A program made the position numbers and the translations under genes. Under the pieces are notes generated by a model. That model was not told the DNA's origin. It ran no database searches and was given only the letters and a program-made list of their open reading frames with translations. Positions 1 to 8,159 of a stretch of DNA of 64,000 bases are shown here, one piece after another; within the stretch, counting starts at the first letter, position 1, and the number at the start of each line of letters is the position of its first letter. Where the stretch lies: contig NZ_MUNO01000012.1 of assembly GCF_002001015.1 (NCBI RefSeq), positions 186,001 to 250,000 on the forward strand, read 5' to 3'. Origin of the DNA: Polaromonas sp. A23 (GTDB lineage: Bacteria > Pseudomonadota > Gammaproteobacteria > Burkholderiales > Burkholderiaceae_C).

Positions 1-615
1 TGCGGCCAGGCCCCAGACCAGGCCGTTGAGTCGCTTGACGGGAATGCCCATGTAGTAGGCCGCCAGCTGGTTCTGCGACGAGGCCTGCATGGCAATGCCC
101 AGCTTGCTGTATTTGAAGAGCGCAAACAGGATCAAGCACATCACCGCCGTGCTGGCAATGACGACCATCTGTTCAACGTTGAGGATCAGCGCGCCTTGTC
201 CATTGGCACCGCCGCCGATCTGCCAGATCATGTCCTTGTAGGGCACGGGCAGGGTGTGGGTTTCCGTGCCTATGCCGGGGATCATGGTGATCAGGCCGCG
301 TGCCACGTAGCCGACGCCGATGGTCAGCATCACGATGGAAAAAGCCGGTTGGCCCAGGATGGGCCGTATCACCAGCCGCTCGAGCAGCACGCCGAACAGG
401 GCCATGCCGGCGATGGCGCTGAGGATGGCCAGCCAGAACGGAAAGCCCAGCATGGTCATGCAGGCCAGGCCGCCAAAGGCGCCCAGCATCATGAGCTCGC
501 CCTGGGCGAAGCTCACCGTCTCGGTGGCTTTGTAGATGAGAACGAAGCCCAGGGCGATCAGCCCGTAAATGCAGCCTTGCGCTATGCCGCTGATGATCAA
601 TTGCAATAACTGCAC
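1..615 (-). CDS. livH: Branched-chain amino-acid ABC transporter permease, LivH type (3' part cut by window edge)
   Basis: Inner-membrane permease subunit of a HAAT-family ABC importer for leucine, isoleucine, valine or similar substrates. About 205 N-terminal residues are visible and the frame runs open off the left edge. The sequence starts VQLLQLIISGIAQGCIYGLI and continues with the LivH-typical GFVLIYKATETVSFAQGELM and ERLVIRPILGQPAF segments, rich in hydrophobic helices. The start is a GTG at 615: GGAG lies a few bases upstream, and the GTG at 626 is closed at once by TAA. It is divergent from the AtuA operon, with a long palindrome just upstream of its start. LivM, LivG, LivF and a binding protein are expected to the left. 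The LivH call is firm; the true substrate could be a related acid or amide. Confidence 0.9.
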   Translation of the reverse strand, partial: MQLLQLIISGIAQGCIYGLIALGFVLIYKATETVSFAQGELMMLGAFGGLACMTMLGFPFWLAILSAIAGMALFGVLLERLVIRPILGQPAFSIVMLTIGVGYVARGLITMIPGIGTETHTLPVPYKDMIWQIGGGANGQGALILNVEQMVVIASTAVMCLILFALFKYSKLGIAMQASSQNQLAAYYMGIPVKRLNGLVWGLAA

Positions 616-631
616 TTTTACTCCACAATTA

Positions 632-661
632 ATTTTTACAAAGCATGTGCTTTGTAAAAAT
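632..661. promoter_or_regulatory. Perfect palindrome between divergent livH and atuA genes, probable operator
   Basis: Perfect inverted repeat with arms TTTTTACAAAGCA and its complement around a 2-bp centre, plus one more A-T pair outside. It lies 17 bp upstream of the livH start codon and about 78 bp upstream of atuA. The arm architecture suits a homodimeric repressor of the TetR class, but no regulator gene is next to it, so the binding protein is unknown. Confidence 0.55.
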
Positions 662-738
662 ACCCCAACAATCGGAAGACGGGCGAGCCGCTTTTTTTCT
701 GACTCGAATCTGACGGGAATGATCATGAGCTGCATTCA

Positions 739-2133
739 ATGAAAAAATCAATCCGGATTGGTGCCGGGTTGGGTTTCTACGGAGATGCGTGGGAACCAGT
801 GCTCGCAAGCATCGAGCGCGGCGGTGTTCAGTACATCGCCAGCGACCATCTCGCAGAGCTCACCTTGGCCATCCTTCAAAAGGATCTGCAACGCGATGTT
901 TCCCTTGGCTACGCTAGGGATGTGGTGCCCATGCTCATGCGTTTGTGGCCCGCGATGGCGCAGCGAAAAGTGCGCTTTGTCTGCAACGCCGGCGGACTGA
1001 ATCCGGCCGGTGCGGCGGCCGCTGTTCGGGACGCTTTTTCTGCAAAAGGATGGACTGCGCGCGTCGCCGTTGTGACAGGCGATGAGGTCATGGCGCAGCT
1101 CTCCGACCTCGCGCCGGCGCACATGTTTAACGGCGCGCCTTTCGATTCGGTGCGTGAGCGCATGGTGTTCGCCAATGCCTATCTTGGGGCGCGTCCCATT
1201 GTCTCCGCATTGCAGCAGGGCGCAGACATTGTGATCACCGGCCGCGTGGCTGATGCCGCGCTTTTTCTCGCGCCGCTGGTGCACGAGTTCAACTGGAACC
1301 TTGGGGACAGCGCGACGGCGGCGACATCGGCTGACCTGAATCGCCTGGCGCAGGGTTTGGCCGTGGGTCACCTGCTCGAATGCTCGGGGCAAGGCAGCGG
1401 CGGAAACTTCGGCAGCCTTGATGCATGGAAAGCGATTCCTGACCTGGCCCACATCGGTTACCCGATTGCCGAGGTCAGTGAAGACGGCGATGCGGTGATC
1501 ATGAAAGCACCGGGCACCGGCGGGCGCATCAACTTCGACACCGTGCGCCAGCAGCTGCTGTATGAAGTGCACAACCCGAACCGTTATGTGTCGCCCGACG
1601 TGGTGCTGGACCTGTCCACCGTCCAGCTCAAAGACCTGGGCCAGGACCGCGTGCGCATGACCGGCGCCACCGGCCATCCCCGTACCGTCCAGCTCAAGGT
1701 GGTCGGCGGCTACCGGGACGGCTTCAAGGCCGAGGTGACCTGGGGCTTCAGCTGGCCCGACGCTTACGACAAGGCGCTGGCGGCGGTGGAGATGGTCAAG
1801 AGCCAGCTGGCCGACAAGGCGGTGCCGCATGAAGCGCTGTTTGTCGAGTTTCCGGGTCTCAATTCGGCGCATGGTGCGCTGGCGCCCATGCCTGATGCAG
1901 CCGCGCTGGTCGACCTTAACGAGGTCTGGGTGCGCATGGTGCTGCGCACACGGGACAAAAAAGCTGCCGATGGTTTCGGCCGCCTGTTTCCCTGGATGGG
2001 CCTGAGCGGGCCGGCCTATACCTGTGGCTTTCACGGCCTGCACAACACCAGCGAGCTGCTGGGTATCTGGCCGGCGCTGATCGACCGCAGCCTTGTCGAG
2101 CCGAACACACGCGTGGAGTTGCTGCAAACATGA
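739..2133 (+). CDS. AtuA-family protein (acyclic terpene utilisation family, DUF1446)
   Basis: 464-residue cytoplasmic protein with the AtuA/DUF1446 pattern: an IRIGAGLGFYGDAWEP start, the IASDHLAELT segment, FVCNAGGLNP near residue 95, then an ADIVITGRVADAALFLAPL block and HLLECSGQGSGGNF. In Pseudomonas, AtuA is needed for citronellol/geraniol degradation, but the biochemical role of the family is unsettled, so no reaction is assigned. It is followed with a 4-bp overlap by a short partner matching the AtuA-like C-terminal domain and then by an enoyl-CoA hydratase, so a catabolic acyl-CoA pathway is likely. The start is the ATG at 739, with no strong Shine-Dalgarno sequence. The substrate could be a branched or terpenoid acid; this is inference from context. 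Confidence 0.85.
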   Translation: MKKSIRIGAGLGFYGDAWEPVLASIERGGVQYIASDHLAELTLAILQKDLQRDVSLGYARDVVPMLMRLWPAMAQRKVRFVCNAGGLNPAGAAAAVRDAFSAKGWTARVAVVTGDEVMAQLSDLAPAHMFNGAPFDSVRERMVFANAYLGARPIVSALQQGADIVITGRVADAALFLAPLVHEFNWNLGDSATAATSADLNRLAQGLAVGHLLECSGQGSGGNFGSLDAWKAIPDLAHIGYPIAEVSEDGDAVIMKAPGTGGRINFDTVRQQLLYEVHNPNRYVSPDVVLDLSTVQLKDLGQDRVRMTGATGHPRTVQLKVVGGYRDGFKAEVTWGFSWPDAYDKALAAVEMVKSQLADKAVPHEALFVEFPGLNSAHGALAPMPDAAALVDLNEVWVRMVLRTRDKKAADGFGRLFPWMGLSGPAYTCGFHGLHNTSELLGIWPALIDRSLVEPNTRVELLQT

Positions 2134-2519
2134 CCACACCCGCTCAAAAAGTACAACTGGTCCGGCTGGCCCACGCGCGCAGCGGCGACAAGGCCGACTG
2201 GGTGGACTTCGGGCTGTTTGCCTGGAATGCGGCAGGTTATGCCGTGCTGGCGCGCGAAGTCACGGCGCAACGCGTGCAGGCCCACTTTGCACCCTGGTTG
2301 CCCGGTGAAGTCGAATGCTGGTACCTGCCGAATATCCTGGCGATCAAGCTGGTGTTGCACGACGCCTTGCAGGGCGGCGGCGCGCGCAACCTGCGCCTCG
2401 ACAACCTGGGCAAGTCCATGGCGGCTGCCCTGCTGCGCATGGAAATTGATGTCAACGCCGACGAGCTGGCTGCGTGTCTTGCCGCGCCGCGCGTGGGCTG
2501 GTGGGGGGATGACCTATGA
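2130..2519 (+). CDS. AtuA-like C-terminal domain protein
   Basis: 129-residue protein that starts inside the stop codon of the preceding AtuA gene (ATGA overlap). It carries the motif VRLAHARSGDKADWVDFGLF near the N-terminus, typical of the small AtuA-like domain that is fused to AtuA in some bacteria and separate in others. The YLPNILAIKLVLHDALQGGG segment in the middle also fits. It probably forms a complex with its upstream neighbour. It is followed by enoyl-CoA hydratase with another 4-bp overlap, so the three genes are translationally coupled. The family name is secure; the function is not known. Confidence 0.8.
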   Translation: MTTPAQKVQLVRLAHARSGDKADWVDFGLFAWNAAGYAVLAREVTAQRVQAHFAPWLPGEVECWYLPNILAIKLVLHDALQGGGARNLRLDNLGKSMAAALLRMEIDVNADELAACLAAPRVGWWGDDL

Positions 2520-3316
2520 CAGTTCATATAGAGAAAGACGGCGAGGTGACCATCGTCACCTTGGACCGGCCGGACGTGCGTAACGCGGTGGACAGCGAAC
2601 ATGCCCGCGCCCTGCACGAAGCTTTTCTGGCGTTTGATTCAGACGGCAGTGCGAAGGTGGCGGTGTTCCATGGCGCGCATGGCCATTTTTGCGCCGGCTG
2701 GGATTTGCAGTTTGGCGCGAAGATGTTGCACGAATCACGGGAAGGCGGGTCGGACCTGTTTGCCGCGCTGGATTTCCAGGCCGAAGACAGCCAGCCGCTG
2801 GGCCCGATGGGGCCGTCCCGCCTGCTGCTGTCCAAGCCGGTGATTGCCGCGGTCAGCGGCGCGGCGGTGGCCGGCGGCATGGAGCTGGCGCTGTGGTGCG
2901 ACATGCGGGTGATGGACGAAGACGCTTACTTCGGCGTTTACTGCCGCCGCTTCGGGGTGCCGCTGATCGACGGCGGCACAGTGCGCATGCCGCGCCTGGT
3001 CGGCATGGGCCACGCGATGGATTTGATTCTGACCGGGCGCAAGGTCGAGGCGATGGAGTCCCTGCAGATGGGTTTGTGCAACCGGGTGGTGCCCACCGGC
3101 ACCGCACGTGCGGCGGCGCTGGTGTTGGCGCACCAGCTCGCAAAGTTTCCCCAGAAGACCATGCTGGCCGACCGCCAGAGCGCCTATGCGCAGTGGGACT
3201 TGCCTTTGCCGCAGGCGCTCAAGCAGGAGTGGGACCGCGGCCGAAACTGCATTGGCGAGGGCATGCAAGGCGCGGCCCGTTTTGCCGCCGGCCAGGGCCG
3301 CCATGGCAAGTTTTGA
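2516..3316 (+). CDS. Enoyl-CoA hydratase/isomerase family protein (crotonase fold)
   Basis: 266-residue crotonase-superfamily enzyme that would hydrate or isomerise an enoyl-CoA during breakdown of a fatty, branched or terpenoid acid. It shows the LDRPDVRNAVD opening, the oxyanion-hole motif HFCAGWDL at about residues 57-64 and GAAVAGGMELAL at about 115-126. The block FGVYCRRFGVPLIDGGTVRMPRLVG-like (residues about 141-165) resembles a subgroup in which the first canonical catalytic Glu is replaced, so classical hydratase activity is not certain. It is the third gene of the AtuA operon (ATGA overlap). A 23S-like small repeat begins right at its stop codon. Confidence 0.88.
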   Translation: MTVHIEKDGEVTIVTLDRPDVRNAVDSEHARALHEAFLAFDSDGSAKVAVFHGAHGHFCAGWDLQFGAKMLHESREGGSDLFAALDFQAEDSQPLGPMGPSRLLLSKPVIAAVSGAAVAGGMELALWCDMRVMDEDAYFGVYCRRFGVPLIDGGTVRMPRLVGMGHAMDLILTGRKVEAMESLQMGLCNRVVPTGTARAAALVLAHQLAKFPQKTMLADRQSAYAQWDLPLPQALKQEWDRGRNCIGEGMQGAARFAAGQGRHGKF

Positions 3317-3374
3317 TGATGAAATTGCCGCTTTGTCCTTATGCGGCGGGCGCGAACAGCTATAAAAATTATAA
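3316..3374 (-). repeat. Copy of the Comamonadaceae-type small repeat (SR copy 1)
   Basis: Reverse-orientation copy with the diagnostic blocks GGGCGCGAACAGCTATAA and an upstream complementary GCC...CTTATGC part. It fills the gap between the enoyl-CoA hydratase stop and the thioesterase 3' end, and the thioesterase TAA stop (3369-3371) lies inside it. Confidence 0.65.
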
Positions 3375-3809
3375 CGGACGCGGCAGTGACGAAGGCGGCA
3401 CGGGGCGCGGCTGGCCGTTGTCGTCGATCGCTACGTAGGTCAGGTTGGCCTCGGTGACCTTGATATAGCGCCCCTGCGAGCGGAAGCGTTCGGCATACAC
3501 CTCAACCTTGACGGTCATCGACGTGCGGCCGATACGCGTGAGCTCTGAATAGAAGGACAGGATGTCGCCGACACGTACCGGCTGCTTGAAAATGAATTCG
3601 TTGACCGCCACCGTGGCCATGCGGCCCTCGGCATAACGCGCCGGAATCACCGAGCCGGCCAGGTCAACCTGGGCCATGACCCAGCCGCCGAAGATGTCGC
3701 CGTTGGCATTGCAGTCGGCCGGCATGGGGATCACCTTGAGCACCAGTTCCTTGTCCAGGGGCAGCTTGACGCTCAAGGGGTCATGGGGAAGGCTGGAGGG
3801 GGTGGACAT
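3369..3809 (-). CDS. Acyl-CoA thioesterase, YciA-like hotdog family
   Basis: 146-residue single-hotdog acyl-CoA thioesterase that hydrolyses acyl-CoA to free acid and CoA in the cytoplasm. It shows the hallmark ADCNANGDIFGGWVMAQVDL stretch (about residues 31-50), with the catalytic Asp in GD and the N-terminal Asn, followed by the TVAVNEFIFKQPVRVGDIL strand-loop. Length equals the family norm. It is convergent with the enoyl-CoA hydratase and divergent from the ABC exporter. Its C-terminus ends inside a small repeat. The exact chain-length preference cannot be read from sequence. Confidence 0.88.
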   Translation of the reverse strand: MSTPSSLPHDPLSVKLPLDKELVLKVIPMPADCNANGDIFGGWVMAQVDLAGSVIPARYAEGRMATVAVNEFIFKQPVRVGDILSFYSELTRIGRTSMTVKVEVYAERFRSQGRYIKVTEANLTYVAIDDNGQPRPVPPSSLPRPL

Positions 3810-3842
3810 AGGCGCAATCAGGTAAGGAAATTGAATAAAGGG

Positions 3843-3848
3843 GACAAT
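3843..3848 (+). promoter_or_regulatory. Candidate -10 hexamer GACAAT for a leaderless ABC exporter mRNA
   Basis: GACAAT ends 8 nt before the ATG at 3857, and no Shine-Dalgarno sequence lies between. It sits in the near-palindrome GGGGACAATTGTCTCC (3840-3855). No good -35 box is visible. Confidence 0.4.
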
Positions 3849-3856
3849 TGTCTCCG

Positions 3857-5680
3857 ATGCGCTCCTTTGCCCCTGTCTCTACTTCCCCCGCCGCTCCCGG
3901 CTCCCCACCCGAACCCACGCTGAACCGCTCTGACTGGGCCACACTCCAGCGCCTGTTTCCCTACTTATGGGACTACAAATGGCGCGTGCTGGCCGCGCTG
4001 GCCTTCATGGTGGGCGCCAAGGTCGCCAACGTCGGCGTGCCGCTGCTGCTGAAAAACCTGGTCGATGCGATGAGCTTCAAGCCGGGCGACGTGCAGGCGG
4101 TGCTGGTCGTGCCGGCCGCGCTGCTGGTCGGTTACGGCCTGCTCAGGCTGTCGACCTCGCTTTTTACCGAACTGCGCGAACTGGTGTTCGCCAAGGCCAC
4201 CGAAGGCGCAGCGCGGCGCATCTCGCTGGAGGTGTTTCGCCATCTTCACGCGCTGAGCCTGCGTTTTCACCTCGAGCGCCAGACCGGCGGCATGACGCGC
4301 GACATCGAACGCGGCACGCGCGGCGTGCACTCGCTGATTTCCTATTCGCTCTACAGCATCATTCCGACGCTGATTGAGGTCACGCTGGTGCTGACCCTGC
4401 TGGCGGTCAAGTTCGACGTCTGGTTTGCCGGCATCACCATCATTGCGCTGGTGTTCTACATCACCTTCACCGTCACGGTGACCGAATGGCGCACCAAGTT
4501 CCGCAAGGAGATGAACGAGCTCGATTCCTCGGCGCACAGCCGGGCGATCGACTCGCTGCTGAACTACGAAACCGTCAAGTACTTCAACAACGAAGACTTT
4601 GAAGCGCACCGTTACGACGAAAACCTCAAGCGTTACCGCGCCGCCGCCGTCAAGAGCCAGACCACGCTGAGCCTGCTCAATACCGGCCAGCAACTGATCA
4701 TTGCCGCCGGCCTGGTGGCCATGCTCTGGCGTGCCACCCAGGGTGTGGTGGACGGCCGCATGACCCTGGGCGATCTGGTGATGGTCAACGCCTTCATGAT
4801 CCAGCTTTACATTCCGCTGGGTTTCCTGGGTGTGCTCTACCGCGAGATCAAGCAGAGCCTGACCGACCTGTCCAAGATGTTCACCCTCATGGAGAAGGAA
4901 CGCGAGATTGCCGACGAACCCGGCGCGCAGGCGCTCAGCCTGCAGTCCTCGCCGGCGGTGCGTTTTGAAAACGTCAGTTTTGCCTACGAACCGTCCCGGC
5001 CCATCCTGCACAACATCAGCTTCGAGATTCCGCCGGGCAAGACGGTGGCCGTGGTCGGGTCGTCGGGCGCCGGCAAGTCCACGCTGGCGCGCCTGCTGTT
5101 CCGCTTCTACGACGTCCAGCAGGGCCGCATCATGGTGGCCGGCCAGGACATCAAGCAGGTAACCCAGGCCAGCGTGCGCCAGGCGATTGGCATCGTGCCG
5201 CAAGACACCGTGCTCTTCAATGACACAGTCGAATACAACATCGCCTACGGCAAACCGGGTGCCGGCCGTGCCGAAGTGGAGGAAGCGGCGCGCGCTGCCC
5301 GTATCCACAGCTTCATCAGCTCGACGCCGGCAGGCTACGCCACCATGGTCGGCGAGCGCGGCCTGAAACTCTCCGGCGGCGAAAAGCAGCGTGTGGCGAT
5401 CGCCCGCACCCTGCTGAAAAACCCGCCCATCATGATTTTTGACGAAGCCACTTCGGCGCTGGACTCTGCCAACGAACGTGCCATCCAGGCCGAGCTGCGC
5501 AGCATCGCCGAAAACAAGACCACCCTGGTGGTGGCGCACCGGCTTTCCACCGTGGTCGACGCCCATGAAATCCTGGTGATGGAGGCCGGCCAGATCATCG
5601 AGCGCGGCACTCATGCCGCTTTGTTGGCGCTGGGCGGGCGGTATGCGTCGATGTGGGCGCTGCAGCAGAGTTCTGAGTAA
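3857..5680 (+). CDS. ABC exporter of the ATM1/HMT1 type (fused membrane and ATP-binding domains)
   Basis: 607-residue half-transporter: six membrane helices in residues about 35-330, then a nucleotide-binding domain. Walker A GSSGAGKST lies near residue 400, the signature LSGGEKQRVAIARTLL near 504, Walker B IMIFDEATSALD near 525 and the H-loop VAHRLSTV near 558. The region around ETVKYFNNEDFEAHRYDENL is typical of the ATM1/ABCB7 subgroup, which exports glutathione-linked sulfur or metal species and gives heavy-metal tolerance in some bacteria. The TTG at 3848 is also open, but the ATG at 3857 follows a -10-like hexamer and looks better. It works as a homodimer in the inner membrane. The substrate is inferred from the family only. 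Confidence 0.9.
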   Translation: MRSFAPVSTSPAAPGSPPEPTLNRSDWATLQRLFPYLWDYKWRVLAALAFMVGAKVANVGVPLLLKNLVDAMSFKPGDVQAVLVVPAALLVGYGLLRLSTSLFTELRELVFAKATEGAARRISLEVFRHLHALSLRFHLERQTGGMTRDIERGTRGVHSLISYSLYSIIPTLIEVTLVLTLLAVKFDVWFAGITIIALVFYITFTVTVTEWRTKFRKEMNELDSSAHSRAIDSLLNYETVKYFNNEDFEAHRYDENLKRYRAAAVKSQTTLSLLNTGQQLIIAAGLVAMLWRATQGVVDGRMTLGDLVMVNAFMIQLYIPLGFLGVLYREIKQSLTDLSKMFTLMEKEREIADEPGAQALSLQSSPAVRFENVSFAYEPSRPILHNISFEIPPGKTVAVVGSSGAGKSTLARLLFRFYDVQQGRIMVAGQDIKQVTQASVRQAIGIVPQDTVLFNDTVEYNIAYGKPGAGRAEVEEAARAARIHSFISSTPAGYATMVGERGLKLSGGEKQRVAIARTLLKNPPIMIFDEATSALDSANERAIQAELRSIAENKTTLVVAHRLSTVVDAHEILVMEAGQIIERGTHAALLALGGRYASMWALQQSSE

Positions 5681-5690
5681 TTCTTGATGA

Positions 5691-5743
5691 TTTTGGCCTG
5701 CAGCCCAATGAATGCGGGCGCCAGTAGCTATTGTTTGTATAGC
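5691..5743 (-). repeat. Copy of the small repeat (SR copy 2), full length
   Basis: Reads TTTTGGCCTGCAGCCC, then GCGGGCGCCAGTAGCTATTG and ends in TATAGC, which is the reverse of the family consensus. It lies between the ABC exporter stop and the LysR gene and may serve as part of the 3' end of the exporter transcript. Confidence 0.75.
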
Positions 5744-5859
5744 AAAGGAAAAAGTCTCACCAACGCCAATTGCAAGCGCTAAGCAGGCCGCCGGCCGGCC
5801 AGCTGCAGAATGGCTGTCCCCGTGGGATTCCCCGTAGGCATCAGCCTGCTTTCAACTCG

Positions 5860-5865
5860 CATAAT
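5860..5865 (+). promoter_or_regulatory. Candidate -10 hexamer CATAAT for the LysR gene
   Basis: CATAAT ends 7 nt before the ATG at 5873 with no ribosome-binding site between, as in several other genes of the window. No -35 box is convincing. Confidence 0.35.
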
Positions 5866-5872
5866 TCAATCC

Positions 5873-6826
5873 ATGGAAACCAAATGGCTGGAAGATTTTG
5901 TCAGTCTCGCTGAAACCCGCAGTTTCAGCCGCTCGGCCACGCTGCGCCACGTCACGCAGCCGGCGTTTTCACGCCGTATACAAGCACTCGAAGCCTGGGC
6001 CGGCACCGACCTGGTGGACCGGAGCTCTTACCCGACACGCCTGACACCGGCCGGCGAGACCCTGTACAGCCAGTCGCTGGAGATGTTGCAGAGCCTGCAG
6101 TCGACCCGCGCCATGCTGCGCGGCCACAATTCGGCCGGCCACGACGTCATCGAGTTTGCCGTGCCGCACACCCTGGCCTTCACCTTCTTTCCCGCCTGGG
6201 TCAGCAGCCTGCGCGAGAAGTTCGGCCCCATGAAAAGCCGTTTGATCGCGCTCAATGTTCATGACGCCGTGTTGCGCCTGGTCGAAGGCAGCTGCGATTT
6301 GCTGATTGCCTACCACCACGACTCCCAGCCTTTCCAGCTGGACGCCGACCGCTACGAGATGGTCAGCCTGGGGCAGGAGGTGCTGGCGCCTTTCGTCAAG
6401 GCCGACGCCGACGGGGCGCCGCTGTTCAAGCTGCCGGGCCGCGCCGGCCAGCCCTTGCCTTACCTGGGTTATGCCCCGGGTGCTTACTTGGGCCGGGTGG
6501 TGGATTTGATCCTCAAGCAATCAAGTACCGCCATCCATCTGGACCGGGTTTACGAAACTGACATGGCCGAAGGCCTCAAGGCGATGGCGCTGGAAGGCCA
6601 TGGCATCGCGTTTTTGCCGTTCAGCGCCGTCAAGAAAGAGCTTCGGGCCAAAAAGCTTGTCAGTGCCGGCCCGGGGCTGGAAATGACCATGGACGTGCGG
6701 GTTTACAGGGAGCGGCCGACCAGCAAGGACGGGGCCAAAAGCCCGGCGCAGGCACTGTGGCATTACCTGGAAAGCCAAAGCCAGCCCAGGCCGGTGAATA
6801 AACTGCGACCTAGTAGCAACCCTTAG
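5873..6826 (+). CDS. LysR-family transcriptional regulator
   Basis: 317-residue LysR-type DNA-binding regulator. The N-terminal winged helix-turn-helix reads METKWLEDFVSLAETRSFSR followed by SATLRHVTQPAFSRRIQALE; the substrate-binding domain of two Rossmann-like lobes fills residues about 90-300. An upstream in-frame start at 5810 would add 21 residues, but the helix-turn-helix aligns with the family only from the ATG at 5873. The gene stands alone, 400 bp upstream of gltI and in the same direction. A role in controlling gltIJKL is possible but unproven; LysR proteins more often act on divergent genes. Confidence 0.88.
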   Translation: METKWLEDFVSLAETRSFSRSATLRHVTQPAFSRRIQALEAWAGTDLVDRSSYPTRLTPAGETLYSQSLEMLQSLQSTRAMLRGHNSAGHDVIEFAVPHTLAFTFFPAWVSSLREKFGPMKSRLIALNVHDAVLRLVEGSCDLLIAYHHDSQPFQLDADRYEMVSLGQEVLAPFVKADADGAPLFKLPGRAGQPLPYLGYAPGAYLGRVVDLILKQSSTAIHLDRVYETDMAEGLKAMALEGHGIAFLPFSAVKKELRAKKLVSAGPGLEMTMDVRVYRERPTSKDGAKSPAQALWHYLESQSQPRPVNKLRPSSNP

Positions 6827-7230
6827 TGGTTATAAGCAAATTGCATAGGCCTCCGCGCAAACAGCATTGGCTTTTCAGGGGGCCTCTATTTACAGTCCGT
6901 CACGTTCTGCCAAAGCGGTAGTTTGGCTTCCGGCACAGGTTTGCAAAACCTGTCAGTTGGTTGGCACAAAGACTGCTTAGCTTGACGTCTGTGTTCCGAC
7001 GCATCCGCGCACGCACTATCTTGGGGACTGCCTTTTTGTTTGATTTTCTGACTGCTCTCAACCGTTCAGGCTTTGTCCCGGTGCTGCCAATTTTCTCTTT
7101 CATCCCAGGATGCTGCTATTCACCTCAACCAGTACCGTTCCAGAGGCTGGGGTAAACCTTGGGGGTTCGCCCCGGTAGCCCTCCTTAGAATGGCACTCAT
7201 CACTTTTTCACTTAAACCGAAGGAAAATCC
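6827..7230 (+). promoter_or_regulatory. Long leader of the gltIJKL operon with a sigma-54-like promoter
   Basis: A 404-bp gap with no credible gene. It holds a hairpin (ACAGGTTT and AAACCTGT, 6936-6954), then TGGCACAAAGACTGCTT at 6962-6978. That matches the sigma-54 -24/-12 pattern with GG and GC 10 bp apart. A further GC-rich fold (GGGG-GTTCG-CCCC) lies about 7160-7172, and AAGGA precedes the gltI ATG. Acidic amino-acid uptake is sigma-54 dependent in Pseudomonas through AauRS; extension to this organism is inference. Confidence 0.45.
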
Positions 7231-8130
7231 ATGAAACTCAAACTAGCCGCTCTGTCCATTGCCATGCTTGCAAGCAGCGGTGCCTTTGCCCAAGCCGGCG
7301 ACACGCTCGCCAAAGTCAAGGCTTCCGGCGTCATCACCATGGGTGTTCGCGATTCTTCGGGCGCTCTGTCCTACACCCTGGGCGACGGCAAATACACCGG
7401 CTACCACGTCGAAATTTGCAGCCGCATCATCGCCAACGTTGAAAAGGCAGTGGGCCGCAAGCTGGAAGTGAAGTACCAGTCCGTGACCTCGCAAAACCGT
7501 ATTCCCCTCGTGCAGAACGGTACGGTTGACATTGAATGTGGTTCCACCACGAACAACGCAACCCGCCTGAAAGACGTGTCTTTCCTGCCAACCACCTTCG
7601 TGGAAGAAGTTCGCATTGCTGTCAAGGCCAACTCCGGCATCAACAGCATCGCCCAGCTCAACGGCAAAAACGTGGCAACCACCACGGGAACCACCTCGGT
7701 TCAAACCCTGCGTAAAAACGAACGTGCTACCGGCGTCGACTTCAAGGAAGTGTTCGGCAAGGACCACTCCGACAGCTTCCTGCTGCTCGAGTCCGGCCGT
7801 GCTGACGCCTTCGTCATGGACGGTGCCATTCTTGCCGGCAACATTGCCACCTCCAAGACACCTGCCGACTTCAAAATTGTCGGTGAAGTGTTGAGCGTGG
7901 AGCCCATCGCCATCATGGTTCGCAAGGACGACACCGCCTTCAAGAAGGTCGGCGACGACACGGTCAAGGAACTGATGAAATCCGGAGAAATTTCCAAGCT
8001 GTGGGACAAATGGTTCCAGCAGCCGATTCCTCCGAAAAACACCAAGGTGGGCTACGCCGCCAGCGAAAGCACCAAGGCGGCTTGGGCCACGCCGAACGAG
8101 AAGCCAATGGAAGACTACGCCAAGAAGTAA
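7231..8130 (+). CDS. gltI: Glutamate/aspartate ABC transporter, periplasmic binding protein
   Basis: 299-residue solute-binding protein of family 3 that captures glutamate/aspartate in the periplasm and hands it to GltJK. It has a clear signal peptide, MKLKLAALSIAMLASSGAFA. The body starts GDTLAKVKASGVITMGVRDS and includes the ligand-binding stretch IPLVQNGTVDIECGSTTNN and the ATTTGTTSVQTLRKNER loop. The AAGGA ribosome-binding site is well placed. The operon order gltI-gltJ-gltK-gltL is the classical one. A stem-loop separates it from gltJ, probably keeping binding-protein levels higher than the membrane subunits. The function call is firm at family level. Confidence 0.93.
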   Translation: MKLKLAALSIAMLASSGAFAQAGDTLAKVKASGVITMGVRDSSGALSYTLGDGKYTGYHVEICSRIIANVEKAVGRKLEVKYQSVTSQNRIPLVQNGTVDIECGSTTNNATRLKDVSFLPTTFVEEVRIAVKANSGINSIAQLNGKNVATTTGTTSVQTLRKNERATGVDFKEVFGKDHSDSFLLLESGRADAFVMDGAILAGNIATSKTPADFKIVGEVLSVEPIAIMVRKDDTAFKKVGDDTVKELMKSGEISKLWDKWFQQPIPPKNTKVGYAASESTKAAWATPNEKPMEDYAKK

Positions 8131-8159
8131 ATCCGGCTTCTGAGCGTTTGGCAAGGTAC

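Noticed and set aside
748..2139. 463-codon open frame antisense to the AtuA gene
   Set aside because: High-GC third positions keep the opposite strand open; composition is His/Gln/Arg-rich with no family features, while the plus-strand protein is recognisable.
3965..5614. 549-codon antisense frame over the ABC exporter gene
   Set aside because: Shadow of a strongly coding plus-strand gene; no domain, no ribosome-binding site.
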